A DNA stretch of 26,893 nucleotides, taken from the NCBI GenBank assembly GCA_023436925.1, contig JAEZHJ010000107.1:1-26893 (forward strand), written 5' to 3'. A model generated the notes under the pieces. That model made no database searches. It saw nothing but the letters and a program-made list of their open reading frames with translations, and was not told the origin of the DNA. The position numbers were made by a program, and so were the translations under genes. This document shows positions 14,575 through 22,124 of this stretch, in pieces. The DNA comes from Actinomycetes bacterium (GTDB lineage: Bacteria > Actinomycetota > Actinomycetes > Propionibacteriales > Propionibacteriaceae). The stretch's first letter is position 1. Each line of letters opens with the position of its first letter.

Positions 14575-16974
14575 CTACCCGGCGGTCGCCGGCGGCAGAC
14601 CAACCGCGTCCTCGGCGCGTTCCCGCGCCCGGCGTCCCTTGTCCGGGGGTGACGGCGGGCTGAGCGTCCCCAGGTGGTGGGAGCGCAGCAGCAACCGCGA
14701 CGTGCGTAGCGACTTCGAGCGCCCCGACAGGGGGGCCGCCTCGACCTCGCGGCTGAGTTCCACCACCCCGACCTTCAGGTTGCGGGCGAACGGCATCAGC
14801 ATCAGCAGCACGCCGAGCGCCAGCACGGTCACCCGGATGGTGTCCGACTCGGGGCCGGGCAGGACTCCCCACAAGGCCAGCGAGGCGACCACCACGCCGA
14901 CCACGAAGAAGACCATGTTCTGCAGGAGCCGGCGCCAGCGCGACCACCGGTAGGAGATCATCAGCATCGCCAGCCGGGACGCCTCGTCGGCGTCGGGCAG
15001 GTGTCGCAGCTGGTGCAGCAACCGGCGCAGCCGGGTACGGCGCGGCTTGCGGCAGCACGGCTCGGTGATCCCGCGCAGGTGCTGCAGCAGGTCCTGGGCG
15101 TCGTCGATCAGCTTGGCGTCGGCGCGCAGCCCGAGCCGGTCCATGCTCTCCTGGGCGAGGATCGCGGCGTGCAGCCCGCGGCGGCAGACCTCGGTGAACA
15201 GTCGCGGGGTGAGCGGCTCGGAACCGACCCCGTCCGGCTGGGCCCCGGTCCTCAGGTACTCCCGGATCGCCCGGTGGGTGTCGGCGGCCTGGCGGTAGTC
15301 GGCCACCGCCAGCATCAACTGCTGGACGTTCTCCACCGAGCCGCTGTTGCCGTCGTCCTCGGCCATCGCCAGCGCCGCCTCGAACTCCGCCTCGGCCTGG
15401 ATGGTGCGGGCCAGGACGTGGCCGCCCACCGCCTCGGTGATCGCCATCGACTCCCGCAGGGCGGCCTTGTACTCCCCGGCGATCAGGTAGGCCTGGGCGT
15501 CGAGCACCCGGATGTCGAGGTCGTGGCGGCGCTGCGGCACCACCTCCTCCAGCAGCCGGCGGGCGGTCAGGTCGAAGCCGTTGCGCAGCGCCAGCATCGC
15601 CGCGAGGACGCGGACGGTCCACGGGTCGTCCGGGCTGATCGGGTCCTGCTTGAGCATCCGCCCGGCGAGGTCGTCGTCACCGGCGAGCAGCGCCAGGCGC
15701 AGCTTCTGCCGCGGGCTGACGGTGTCGTCGGCGCGGGAGAGCAGTTCCCGGGCTGCCGCCTGGCCGCGGTAGCGGGCGGCCGACGGCGGGCCGAAGCTGT
15801 CGCCGCGGCGCCGCCTGGGCGAGGCCACCACCCCCAGGTCGTCGGCGGTGTGGCCCCACTGGTTGGCCACCCACAGGCAGGCCTCGGCGTAGGTCGTGTC
15901 GTACGGGTCGCCCGGGTCGAGGTCGCGCAGCCGGTCGAGCAGCGCCTCCGCCTCCTCGCGGTCGACCAGCAGCATCCGGACGCGCAGGATCGAGCGCTGC
16001 AGCCCCGGCTCCAGCTTCGACTCGTCGACCGCCTGGGAGGCGCGCAGGTGCTCCCAGCCGGAGGCGTAACGCCCCTGCTGGGCGTCCAGCCGATAGGCCA
16101 GCAGGTGGTAGGTGTGGCGCCAGTGGTCGGGGCTGGCGGCGGCCAGTCCGGGCAAGGGCCACAGCTCGCCGAGGTACGGCCTGCCGTCGAGGGCGGCCAG
16201 GGTCGCGGCGCACGCCCGGTCGGCCTCGGCGAACCGGCCCACCTGGGTCATCGCCTGCACCCAGCGGGAGCGGTCCTCCAGTTCGAGGGTCCGCTCGTCC
16301 CGGCCCCAGACCGTGGCGAGCTCATCGAACCGCGCGACGGCGGTGGCGAAGTCGTCCAGCTCGCAGGCGGCGACCGCGCAGACCAGGACGACGTCGGCGC
16401 TGGCCTCCACCTGCGCGATCAGGTCGAGGGCCAGGCCCGGGTTGTCGGCTGCCAGCAGGTCGGCCGCCAACAGCGCCGACTCGGGCCCGGCCGCGGCGAA
16501 CCGAACCAGCGCCTGTTCGAACTCGCGGTAGCTGCCGATCGGGGAACTGGCCCGGCGACCGGCCCGGTAGAACCGGCTGATCAGCCCGATCACCCGCTTG
16601 CCCTCGGCGTCGGTGCGCGGCCCGGGCTGCACCATCCGCAACGCGGTGCCCCAGGCCTGCCTGGCGAGGTCGGGATCCTCCACCACGCCGGTGGACGCCG
16701 CCCGCTGCCACAACTCCGCGGCGACGAACTCGACGATGTCCTGGTCGTCGGGGAAGTCGTCGGCCAGGCGCTGCAACTCGCCCGGCTCCTTGGCCAACGC
16801 GGCGCCCCGCAACGAGGCAACCCAGTCGCGGGCATCCTCGGGCAACAGCGCCCCGAGTTCCCGCAATCGCGCGAAGCTGGCGTCCGCGGTCTGGAAGTCC
16901 TGCTCCAGCAGGCTGTGGTGGGCAGCCTCCCGCAGCGCCACCACATCGGCAGCGGCCGGCCCTGACCCGCTCAT
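14575..16974 (-). CDS. Large helical-repeat (TPR-like) protein with C-terminal membrane hairpin, function unknown
   Basis: The 799-residue protein is not assigned to a named family. About 1-670 reads as consecutive helical pairs rich in Ala/Leu/Asp/Arg, with TPR-like spacing (for example the stretches around ASFARLRELGALLPEDARDW, ALVRFAAAGPESALLAADLL and ARDELATVWGRDERTLELED-type helices), suggesting an alpha-solenoid for protein interaction. A basic stretch (KPRRTRLRRLLHQLRHL) precedes two hydrophobic segments at about 680-730 (MVFFVVGVVVASLALWGVL and VTVLALGVLLMLMPFA). A short basic tail follows. No signal peptide is present, so the solenoid is probably cytoplasmic and anchored by the hairpin. 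The ATG at 16974 is preferred over an upstream ATG at 17466, which would overlap the divergent DUF2199 gene; GGTGGGAG lies just upstream. It has no operon partners on its strand. Confidence 0.75.
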   Translation of the reverse strand: MSGSGPAAADVVALREAAHHSLLEQDFQTADASFARLRELGALLPEDARDWVASLRGAALAKEPGELQRLADDFPDDQDIVEFVAAELWQRAASTGVVEDPDLARQAWGTALRMVQPGPRTDAEGKRVIGLISRFYRAGRRASSPIGSYREFEQALVRFAAAGPESALLAADLLAADNPGLALDLIAQVEASADVVLVCAVAACELDDFATAVARFDELATVWGRDERTLELEDRSRWVQAMTQVGRFAEADRACAATLAALDGRPYLGELWPLPGLAAASPDHWRHTYHLLAYRLDAQQGRYASGWEHLRASQAVDESKLEPGLQRSILRVRMLLVDREEAEALLDRLRDLDPGDPYDTTYAEACLWVANQWGHTADDLGVVASPRRRRGDSFGPPSAARYRGQAAARELLSRADDTVSPRQKLRLALLAGDDDLAGRMLKQDPISPDDPWTVRVLAAMLALRNGFDLTARRLLEEVVPQRRHDLDIRVLDAQAYLIAGEYKAALRESMAITEAVGGHVLARTIQAEAEFEAALAMAEDDGNSGSVENVQQLMLAVADYRQAADTHRAIREYLRTGAQPDGVGSEPLTPRLFTEVCRRGLHAAILAQESMDRLGLRADAKLIDDAQDLLQHLRGITEPCCRKPRRTRLRRLLHQLRHLPDADEASRLAMLMISYRWSRWRRLLQNMVFFVVGVVVASLALWGVLPGPESDTIRVTVLALGVLLMLMPFARNLKVGVVELSREVEAAPLSGRSKSLRTSRLLLRSHHLGTLSPPSPPDKGRRARERAEDAVGLPPATAG

Positions 16975-17101
16975 AGCTCCCACCCCCGGTGGATTGTGCC
17001 CCCCTGGGGGGTCAGTGGGCGAGGCCGAGAATTGCCACCGGGAGGACCGGGCTCCGGCCCCCGAATTCACGGATTCGAACCCGCGCCCGCACCACCTCGG
17101 A

Positions 17102-17107
17102 GAGAAT
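17102..17107 (+). promoter_or_regulatory. Candidate leaderless -10 element before the DUF2199 gene
   Basis: GAGAAT ends six bases before the ATG at 17114. No separate Shine-Dalgarno is seen. The rest of the 139-bp divergent gap holds a C6-T-G6 palindrome (16999-17011) of unknown meaning. Confidence 0.35.
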
Positions 17108-17113
17108 GGCGAC

Positions 17114-17641
17114 ATGATCCCCATCGGGGACGCCGCTCCCCCGACCTGTTCCCAGTGTGGCCGCCGGCACGTGGACGTCGAGCAGGTGCTCGGCGCGTCC
17201 GCGCCCGACGACTGGCTCACGCTGTCACGCGGGGAGCGCCTCGAGGCCGAGCTGACCCCGGACATCTGCATCTTCACCGATTCTGGCCGGACAAGGCATT
17301 TCGTCCGGGGCCACGTCCAGCTTCCGCTGGTCGAGGGCGGCGATCCGCCGGTCTTCGTGTGGTCGGTCTGGGTGGAACTCGACGAGTCGTCGATGGAGCT
17401 GGTGGCCCGCTCGTGGAGCGATCCGAACCGGGCCGCGATCCCGCCGATCGAGGGTCGGCTGGCCAACGAGTTGCCCTACGAGCAGCCGACCCGCGGGCTC
17501 GGCATCACGGTGCACACCCGGGATCCGGGGATGGCCCCGCTGCTGATGGTGAGCGAGGAGCACACCCTGGCCGCGGAGCAGCGGGAGGGCATCTCGATCC
17601 ACCGGCTCGCACAGCTTGGGGCGAGGTTGCAGCGCCAGTAG
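17114..17641 (+). CDS. DUF2199 domain-containing protein
   Basis: The 175-residue soluble protein matches my memory of DUF2199. It has an N-terminal zinc-knuckle-like TCSQCGRRH, an ICIFTDSGRTRHFVRGHVQLPL strand region, the signature FVWSVWVELDESS, then PIEGRLANELPYEQPTRGLGITVHTRDPG and the C-terminal PLLMVSEEHTLAAEQREGISIHRLAQL. The family is widespread in bacteria and has no assigned function. Only one CxxC is present, so any zinc site would need further ligands such as His. The frame is open upstream, but conserved sequence starts at this ATG. A 62-residue gene follows nine bases after its stop. Confidence 0.8.
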   Translation: MIPIGDAAPPTCSQCGRRHVDVEQVLGASAPDDWLTLSRGERLEAELTPDICIFTDSGRTRHFVRGHVQLPLVEGGDPPVFVWSVWVELDESSMELVARSWSDPNRAAIPPIEGRLANELPYEQPTRGLGITVHTRDPGMAPLLMVSEEHTLAAEQREGISIHRLAQLGARLQRQ

Positions 17642-17644
17642 CCT
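17639..17644 (+). promoter_or_regulatory. Candidate leaderless -10 element before the small DUF6191-like gene
   Basis: TAGCCT ends six bases before the GTG at 17651. Its first three bases are the stop codon of the DUF2199 gene. Confidence 0.35.
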
Positions 17645-17650
17645 GAACTG

Positions 17651-17839
17651 GTGAGCGACTTCTTCGAGATCTTCAACCCCGGCTTGCGCTACAAGCGCGA
17701 GCAGGACGATCTGGAGAAGATCCTGGTGGTCGAGGCCGACAAGGGCGGCTCCGGCCCCGAACCGCTCGACCTGGACTCCGGCTCGGTGGTGCTGCGGCTG
17801 CCCCGGCCGGCCCGGGAGGAGCCTGAGACCAGCGACTGA
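17651..17839 (+). CDS. Small acidic protein, DUF6191-like
   Basis: The 62-residue protein begins with FFEIFNPGLRYKREQDDLEKIL, continues through an acidic, Gly-rich middle and ends with the short motif PLDLDSGSVVLRLPRP. This layout ('F.PG..h..e...le', then 'PiDL.SG.V.ir') resembles the small actinobacterial proteins grouped as DUF6191; the assignment is from memory and moderate. No membrane segment or signal peptide is seen. Function is unknown. It starts nine bases after the DUF2199 gene and is likely transcribed with it or from its own leaderless promoter. Codon use matches its neighbours, supporting it as a real gene despite its size. Confidence 0.65.
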   Translation: MSDFFEIFNPGLRYKREQDDLEKILVVEADKGGSGPEPLDLDSGSVVLRLPRPAREEPETSD

Positions 17840-17845
17840 CCTGCC

Positions 17846-18850
17846 TCAGCTGGTCAGCTCCCGGCCGGACGGCTCGGCTTCGGGCTCACCGAAGGCATCG
17901 TTGAGCGCGGTGGTCGTCAGCTCCCGGCCGACGGCGATCAACTCCTGGGCGCGGTGGAAGTCCATGGTCCGAGCGATGTCGCCGGGGACGGTCACCAGCA
18001 GGTCCGGCGGCTGGGCGGCTATCCGGTAGCGGGTGATCATGGAGCCCATGGTGTCCAGCGCGAGGCTGGCCACCTCGGGGATCCCCAGCCCCGGCGGGGC
18101 GGGTTCGAAGGGCGGCTCGACCGGCACCGGCGCTGAGTCGGCCGGACGCGGCTCGGCGGGCCTGGTGAACCGGGCCAACACCGACGCCACCCACTCGTTC
18201 TCGAAGATCCCCGCGGCGCTCCTGAGGAAGTGGTCCAGCCATTCCGCCGGCGGGCTCGCCTCGGAGCTCGTCTTCGCCGGGGTGGAGTGGAAGTCGCGGG
18301 GGGTCCAGCCGGACAGGCTGATCGCCATGGTGAAGTCGGCATCGACCGCGGCCACCGCGTCCACCGGGACGGGGTTGAGCACCCCACCGTCGACCAGCAG
18401 CCGGCCGTTCACCATGATCGGCGTGATCACCCCCGGCATCGCCACCGAGGCCCGGATAGCGACATCGACCGGGCCGGAGGTGAACCAGACCTCGCGGCGA
18501 GCGCCGAGGTCGGTGGCGACGGCGGTGAACGGGATCGGCAGCTCCTCGATGCGGGCGCCGTCGAGGATCTCGCCCATCCGGGCCAGCACCCGCTCCAGCT
18601 TGATCGCACCGGCCCCGAACGGGGTGGCGTCCATCAGCCGCAGCACGTCCCGCGCGCTCAGGCTGGTGACCCAGTCTGTGTACTGCTCGAGCTTGCCGCT
18701 GGCCTCCAGGCCGCCGATCAGGGCACCGATCGAGGTGCCGGCGATCCCGGCGATCTCGTAGCCGCGCTCCTTGAGCACCTGGATCGCCCCGATGTGGGCG
18801 TAGCCGCGGGCGCCGCCGGAACCCAGGACGAGGGCGACACGTCTGGTCAT
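17846..18850 (-). CDS. Patatin-like phospholipase (RssA/NTE-type)
   Basis: The 334-residue protein is a patatin-fold serine lipid hydrolase. The oxyanion-hole motif GSGGARG (residues 10-16), the nucleophile elbow GTSIG (Ser40) and the DGG motif (Asp154, VDGGVLNPVP) form the expected Ser-Asp dyad. Sequences such as GYAHIGAIQVLKERGYEIAGIAGTS are characteristic of the bacterial RssA/YchK-NTE branch. It likely cleaves phospholipids or lysophospholipids at the inner membrane face. There is no signal peptide or membrane helix. A Pro/Glu-rich segment (about 230-255) precedes a C-terminal helical region. The ATG at 18850 places the family motif right at the N-terminus; an upstream ATG at 18928 adds 26 unlikely residues and overlaps the divergent rhomboid start. 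TATCAT ends six bases before the ATG. Confidence 0.92.
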   Translation of the reverse strand: MTRRVALVLGSGGARGYAHIGAIQVLKERGYEIAGIAGTSIGALIGGLEASGKLEQYTDWVTSLSARDVLRLMDATPFGAGAIKLERVLARMGEILDGARIEELPIPFTAVATDLGARREVWFTSGPVDVAIRASVAMPGVITPIMVNGRLLVDGGVLNPVPVDAVAAVDADFTMAISLSGWTPRDFHSTPAKTSSEASPPAEWLDHFLRSAAGIFENEWVASVLARFTRPAEPRPADSAPVPVEPPFEPAPPGLGIPEVASLALDTMGSMITRYRIAAQPPDLLVTVPGDIARTMDFHRAQELIAVGRELTTTALNDAFGEPEAEPSGRELTS

Positions 18851-18856
18851 GCAGCC

Positions 18857-18862
18857 ATGATA
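18857..18862 (-). promoter_or_regulatory. Candidate leaderless -10 element before the patatin gene
   Basis: On the minus strand TATCAT (18862-18857), near consensus, ends six bases before the ATG at 18850. No Shine-Dalgarno sequence lies between. Confidence 0.45.
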
Positions 18863-18913
18863 GGGACCCGCGCCGCCGCATCGGCCGGGGCCGGTGCGGT
18901 CCCGCCCAGCCCG

Positions 18914-18919
18914 TAAAGT
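18914..18919 (+). promoter_or_regulatory. Candidate leaderless -10 element before the rhomboid gene
   Basis: TAAAGT ends seven bases before the ATG at 18927. Together with the oppositely oriented TATCAT at 18857-18862 it makes a compact divergent promoter in 76 bp. Confidence 0.4.
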
Positions 18920-18926
18920 GGCTGGC

Positions 18927-19895
18927 ATGGCCCAGCCGCCCTTCCCGCCACAGCACCAGCCGCAGTTCCAGCCGCAGGCGCCGGCCCCGCAGTGCTACCG
19001 CCACCCGGGCCGGGTCACCTACATCAACTGCCAGCGCTGCGGACGTCCGATCTGCCCCGAGTGCATGATCCCGGCCGCGGTCGGCTACCAGTGCCCCGAA
19101 TGCGTCGCCGAGGGGGCGCGCACCACCCGCCAGAACCAGGGCCCCTACGGCGGGACCCGGTCACGCAACCCTGCCGTCACCTCCATCGTCATCATCGTGA
19201 TCAACGCCGCGGTGTGGGCGCTGCTGCTGCTCACCGGCGGCAGCGCGAGCCCCTGGTTCCTGCGGCTGGGGCTGCGGGCGACCGGCAGCTGCGTGCCGAC
19301 CGACAACCCCGGCCAGTTCTTCCCCGGGGCGACAGCGGACGCCTGCGCGAGCCTCGGCTCGGCGGCGACCTGGATGCCGGGGGTGGCCGACGGCGCGTGG
19401 TGGCAGCTGGTCACCAGCGCCTTCACCCACCTCGACGTCGCCCACATCGGGTTCAACATGCTGGCGCTGTGGTTCCTCGGGCCGCAGCTGGAACGCGTGG
19501 TCGGACGTGCCCGCTTCCTGGCCCTCTACCTGCTCTCCGCCCTGGCCGGATCTGCGACGGTGATGTGGTTGAGCGGCCCGCAGACGATCACGTTCGGCGC
19601 CTCCGGCGCGGTGTTCGGGCTGATGGGGGCGCTCATCGTGCTGGTGATGAAGGTGCGGGGCAATCTCCAGCCGATCCTGATCTGGCTGGCGATCAACGTC
19701 GCCTACACCTTCTTCGGCCCGGGCTCGATCTCGTGGCAGGGCCATCTCGGCGGCCTGGTCGGTGGCGCCGCGGTGGCGGCGATCATCGCCTACGCCCCCA
19801 GGAACGACCGCACCCGGGTCCAGGCGCTCGGCCTGGCCGGCTTCGGCGTGCTGTGCGTGGTCCTGGTCGCGGCGCGGGTGCTCCAGCTCGCCTGA
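18927..19895 (+). CDS. Rhomboid intramembrane serine protease with N-terminal B-box-like zinc finger
   Basis: The 322-residue protein cleaves transmembrane substrates within the membrane. A Pro/Gln-rich start is followed by a double zinc-binding module with ligands Cys23/His26, Cys35/Cys38, Cys43/Cys46 and Cys56/Cys59, resembling a B-box and seen in many actinobacterial rhomboids. Six or seven transmembrane helices follow from about residue 82. Rhomboid hallmarks are visible: LVTSAFTHLDVAHIGFNMLALWFLGPQLE, the nucleophile Ser226 in GASGAVFG, and His273 in GHLGGLVGG. A loop rich in Pro/Gly/Ala between helices 1 and 2 (about 105-150) contains two Cys and probably faces outward. The ATG at 18927 is chosen because it gives the conserved short N-terminus and is preceded by TAAAGT. 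It converges on kbl with only seven bases between. Confidence 0.93.
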   Translation: MAQPPFPPQHQPQFQPQAPAPQCYRHPGRVTYINCQRCGRPICPECMIPAAVGYQCPECVAEGARTTRQNQGPYGGTRSRNPAVTSIVIIVINAAVWALLLLTGGSASPWFLRLGLRATGSCVPTDNPGQFFPGATADACASLGSAATWMPGVADGAWWQLVTSAFTHLDVAHIGFNMLALWFLGPQLERVVGRARFLALYLLSALAGSATVMWLSGPQTITFGASGAVFGLMGALIVLVMKVRGNLQPILIWLAINVAYTFFGPGSISWQGHLGGLVGGAAVAAIIAYAPRNDRTRVQALGLAGFGVLCVVLVAARVLQLA

Positions 19896-19902
19896 GCAGG
19901 AC

Positions 19903-21096
19903 TCAGCCGACGGCGTCCCGGGCGGCGACGAAGGCAGCGACGCAGGCCATCACGTCCTCGGCGCTGTGGGCCGCCGAGAGCTGGACCCGGATCCGTGCCC
20001 GGCCGCGCGGCACCACCGGGTAGGAGAAGGCGATCACGTACACCCCGGACTCGGTCAGCATGTGGTCGGCGATCCGGGTCGCCAGCCGCGCGCCGTCCTC
20101 GCCGGGGAACATCACCGGGGTGATCGGGTGGCCACCGCCGCCCAGCTCGAACCCGGCCGCGGTCATCAGCTCCCGGAACTGGGCAGTGTTCTCCTCCAGC
20201 TGGCGCCGGGCCTCGGCCTGGCCCTCGATGAGCTCCAGGGCGGCCAGCGAGCCTGCGACGACCCCGGGAGCGAGGGAGTTGGAGAACAGGTAGGGACGCG
20301 AGCGCTGCCGCAGCAGGGCGATCACCTCGGCCGGGCCGCTCACATAGCCGCCGGAAGCCCCGCCCAGCGCCTTGCCGAGCGTCCCGGTGTACAGGTCAAC
20401 CCGGTCGGCGACCCCGAGCGCCTCGGGGGTTCCGCGGCCGTGCTCCCCGATGAACCCGACGGCGTGGGAGTCGTCCACCACGACCAGGGCGCCGTAGCGC
20501 TCGGCGAGGTCGCAGATCCCGGGCAGCGGCGCGAGGGTGCCGTCCATCGAGAACACCCCGTCGGTCACCACCAGGACGCGGCGGGCGCCCTGCGCGGCGA
20601 CCAGCTGCGCCTCGAGGTCGGCCAGGTCGGCGTTGCGGTAGCGGTACCGGGCCGCCTTGCACAGCCGGATGCCGTCGATCAGCGAAGCGTGGTTCAGCTC
20701 GTCGGAGACCACCGCGTCGCGCTCGTCCAGCAACACCTCGAAGAGGCCGCCGTTGGCGTCGAAGGCGGAGGAGTACAGGATTGTCGCCTCGGTACCCAGG
20801 AAGGCGGACAGCCGCCGCTCCAGCTCAAGGTGCTGGGTCTGGGTGCCGCAGATGAACCGGACCGAGGCCATCCCGAAGCCCCACCGCTCCATCCCTTTCG
20901 CCGCGGCGGCCACCACGGCGGGATGATCGGCGAGACCCAGGTAGTTGTTGGCGCAGAAGTTGATCGCGGGGCCGGCGGTCGTGGCGACCTGGGCGGACTG
21001 CGGTCCGGTCAGTTCGCGCTCGACCTTGTACAGCCCCGCGTCGCGGAGCTCCTGGAGGTCGGTGGCGAGGTCGGAGCGAAGCGTGTCGGGGAACAT
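19903..21096 (-). CDS. kbl: Glycine C-acetyltransferase (2-amino-3-ketobutyrate CoA ligase)
   Basis: The 397-residue PLP enzyme cleaves 2-amino-3-ketobutyrate with CoA to glycine and acetyl-CoA, the second step of threonine catabolism. It belongs to the alpha-oxoamine synthase family of fold-type I. Visible features: INFCANNYLGLADHP at the N-terminal region, GFGMASVRFICGTQTQHLELE, SDELNHASLIDGIRLC, the PLP-ring Asp in VVVDDSHAVGF, and the Schiff-base Lys242 in TGTLGKALGGASGGY (E. coli Kbl uses Lys244). Length equals the E. coli enzyme (398). It is the last of three minus-strand genes with tdh upstream, which supports Kbl over the related KAS/BioF enzymes. TAGGCT ends six bases before its ATG, so it may also be transcribed separately. 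Confidence 0.95.
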   Translation of the reverse strand: MFPDTLRSDLATDLQELRDAGLYKVERELTGPQSAQVATTAGPAINFCANNYLGLADHPAVVAAAAKGMERWGFGMASVRFICGTQTQHLELERRLSAFLGTEATILYSSAFDANGGLFEVLLDERDAVVSDELNHASLIDGIRLCKAARYRYRNADLADLEAQLVAAQGARRVLVVTDGVFSMDGTLAPLPGICDLAERYGALVVVDDSHAVGFIGEHGRGTPEALGVADRVDLYTGTLGKALGGASGGYVSGPAEVIALLRQRSRPYLFSNSLAPGVVAGSLAALELIEGQAEARRQLEENTAQFRELMTAAGFELGGGGHPITPVMFPGEDGARLATRIADHMLTESGVYVIAFSYPVVPRGRARIRVQLSAAHSAEDVMACVAAFVAARDAVG

Positions 21097-21102
21097 GCCT
21101 GC

Positions 21103-21108
21103 AGCCTA
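21103..21108 (-). promoter_or_regulatory. Candidate leaderless -10 element before kbl
   Basis: On the minus strand TAGGCT (21108-21103) ends six bases before the kbl ATG at 21096, in the 34-bp gap after the ddaH-like stop. Confidence 0.35.
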
Positions 21109-21130
21109 TTCCCGCTCCGGCGGGACCGGC

Positions 21131-22006
21131 TCAGCCGGTGGCCCCCCGCAACTCCAGGGTGCAGCACTTGATCCCGCCGCCACCGAGCAGCAGCTCGTGG
21201 AGGTCGACGGTCACCGGGTGGTAGCCGCGCTCGCGCAACTGGGCGGCGAAGCCGGTGGCGCGCGGCGAGACCAGCACGTTGTAGCCGTCGCTGGCGCTGT
21301 TCAGGCCGAAGACGGCGCCATCGGCGGACCCGACCTGGATCGCGTCCGGGAAGCGCTCGGCCAGCACGCCCTGGCTCGCCTCGTCGAAGGCGCCGGGCAG
21401 GTAGGCGATGCCGGCGGCCTGGCCCGCCTCGACGACCGGGTCGAGGACGGTGAGCGCGGTGTCGAGGTGGTAGAAGCGGGGGTCGACCAGGTTCAGCGAG
21501 AGCACCTCGCGGCCGAAGACCTCGGCGACCTCGCGGTGGCTGTCACCGGAGGAGCGGAAGCCGGTGCCGCCCAGGATCACGTCACCGGCGAGCAGGAAGT
21601 CGCCCTCCCCCTCGTTCACCTGGTTCGGGCGCACCACCTCGAAGCCGTTGACGGCGAACCACTGGTCGAAGTACTCCGCCTCCGGCGCCCGCTCGGCGAA
21701 CCGGAACCGGGCGCCGTAGGCGATCCCGTCCAGGGTGAAGCCGCCGTTGGCGGTGTAGACCATGTCCGGCAGTCCCGGGACCGGGTCGATCAGCTCCACC
21801 TCGTGGCCCAGCGCGCGATAGGTGTCATAGAGCACCTGCCACTGCCGCACCGCCAGCGCAGTGTCGGTCGGGCGGGACGGCTCCATCCACGGGTTGATCC
21901 GGTAGCTCACCGTGAAGTGGTCGGGCCGGCACATCAGGTACCGACGGGTCTGCCGGGTTCGTGGGGCGGTCTGGCTGCGCGCGCTCTGCACGGCGGTATC
22001 TGTCAT
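21131..22006 (-). CDS. ddaH: Dimethylargininase-like amidinohydrolase (DDAH family)
   Basis: The 291-residue protein belongs to the amidinotransferase/guanidine-modifying superfamily and closely resembles actinobacterial proteins annotated as dimethylargininase, which convert methylated arginines to citrulline. Motifs in order: YLMCRPDHFTVSYRINPWM, the substrate-binding LPDMVYTANGG, NEGEGDF, the catalytic His180 in DPRFYHLDTAL, FGLNSASDG, and the C-terminal GGGGIKCCTLELR with adjacent Cys281/Cys282, one being the nucleophile. An ordinary arginine deiminase would be longer (about 400). Arginine, methylarginine or another guanidino compound could be the true substrate. An AGGAG is correctly spaced before the ATG at 22006; the frame extends to an ATG at 22105 without a matching ribosome site. 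It lies between tdh and kbl on the same strand, an unexpected location. Confidence 0.85.
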   Translation of the reverse strand: MTDTAVQSARSQTAPRTRQTRRYLMCRPDHFTVSYRINPWMEPSRPTDTALAVRQWQVLYDTYRALGHEVELIDPVPGLPDMVYTANGGFTLDGIAYGARFRFAERAPEAEYFDQWFAVNGFEVVRPNQVNEGEGDFLLAGDVILGGTGFRSSGDSHREVAEVFGREVLSLNLVDPRFYHLDTALTVLDPVVEAGQAAGIAYLPGAFDEASQGVLAERFPDAIQVGSADGAVFGLNSASDGYNVLVSPRATGFAAQLRERGYHPVTVDLHELLLGGGGIKCCTLELRGATG

Positions 22007-22032
22007 TGCTGCTCCTGGACTGCAGGTGCGGC

Positions 22033-22043
22033 GGACACTGTCC
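22033..22043. promoter_or_regulatory. 11-bp palindrome in the tdh-ddaH gap
   Basis: GGACACTGTCC is a perfect palindrome 27 bases upstream of the ddaH-like ATG. A second structure, CACGCCAA (22083-22090) with TTGGCATG (22099-22106), can form an 8-bp stem with one G-U pair in the minus-strand RNA, nearer the tdh stop. The first could be an operator and the second an attenuator or terminator; neither matches a site I can name. Confidence 0.25.
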
Positions 22044-22124
22044 TCAGGCCCGTCACGGCTCGCTGATCCGCTGCCGACCGGGCACGCCAAGATCCATTTT
22101 GGCATGTTCGGGCAAGCCGACGGC

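Noticed and set aside
16999..17011. C6-T-G6 palindrome in the DUF2199/solenoid divergent gap
   Set aside because: It cannot form a hairpin with a one-base loop, matches no operator I know, and homopolymer runs are common at this GC content.
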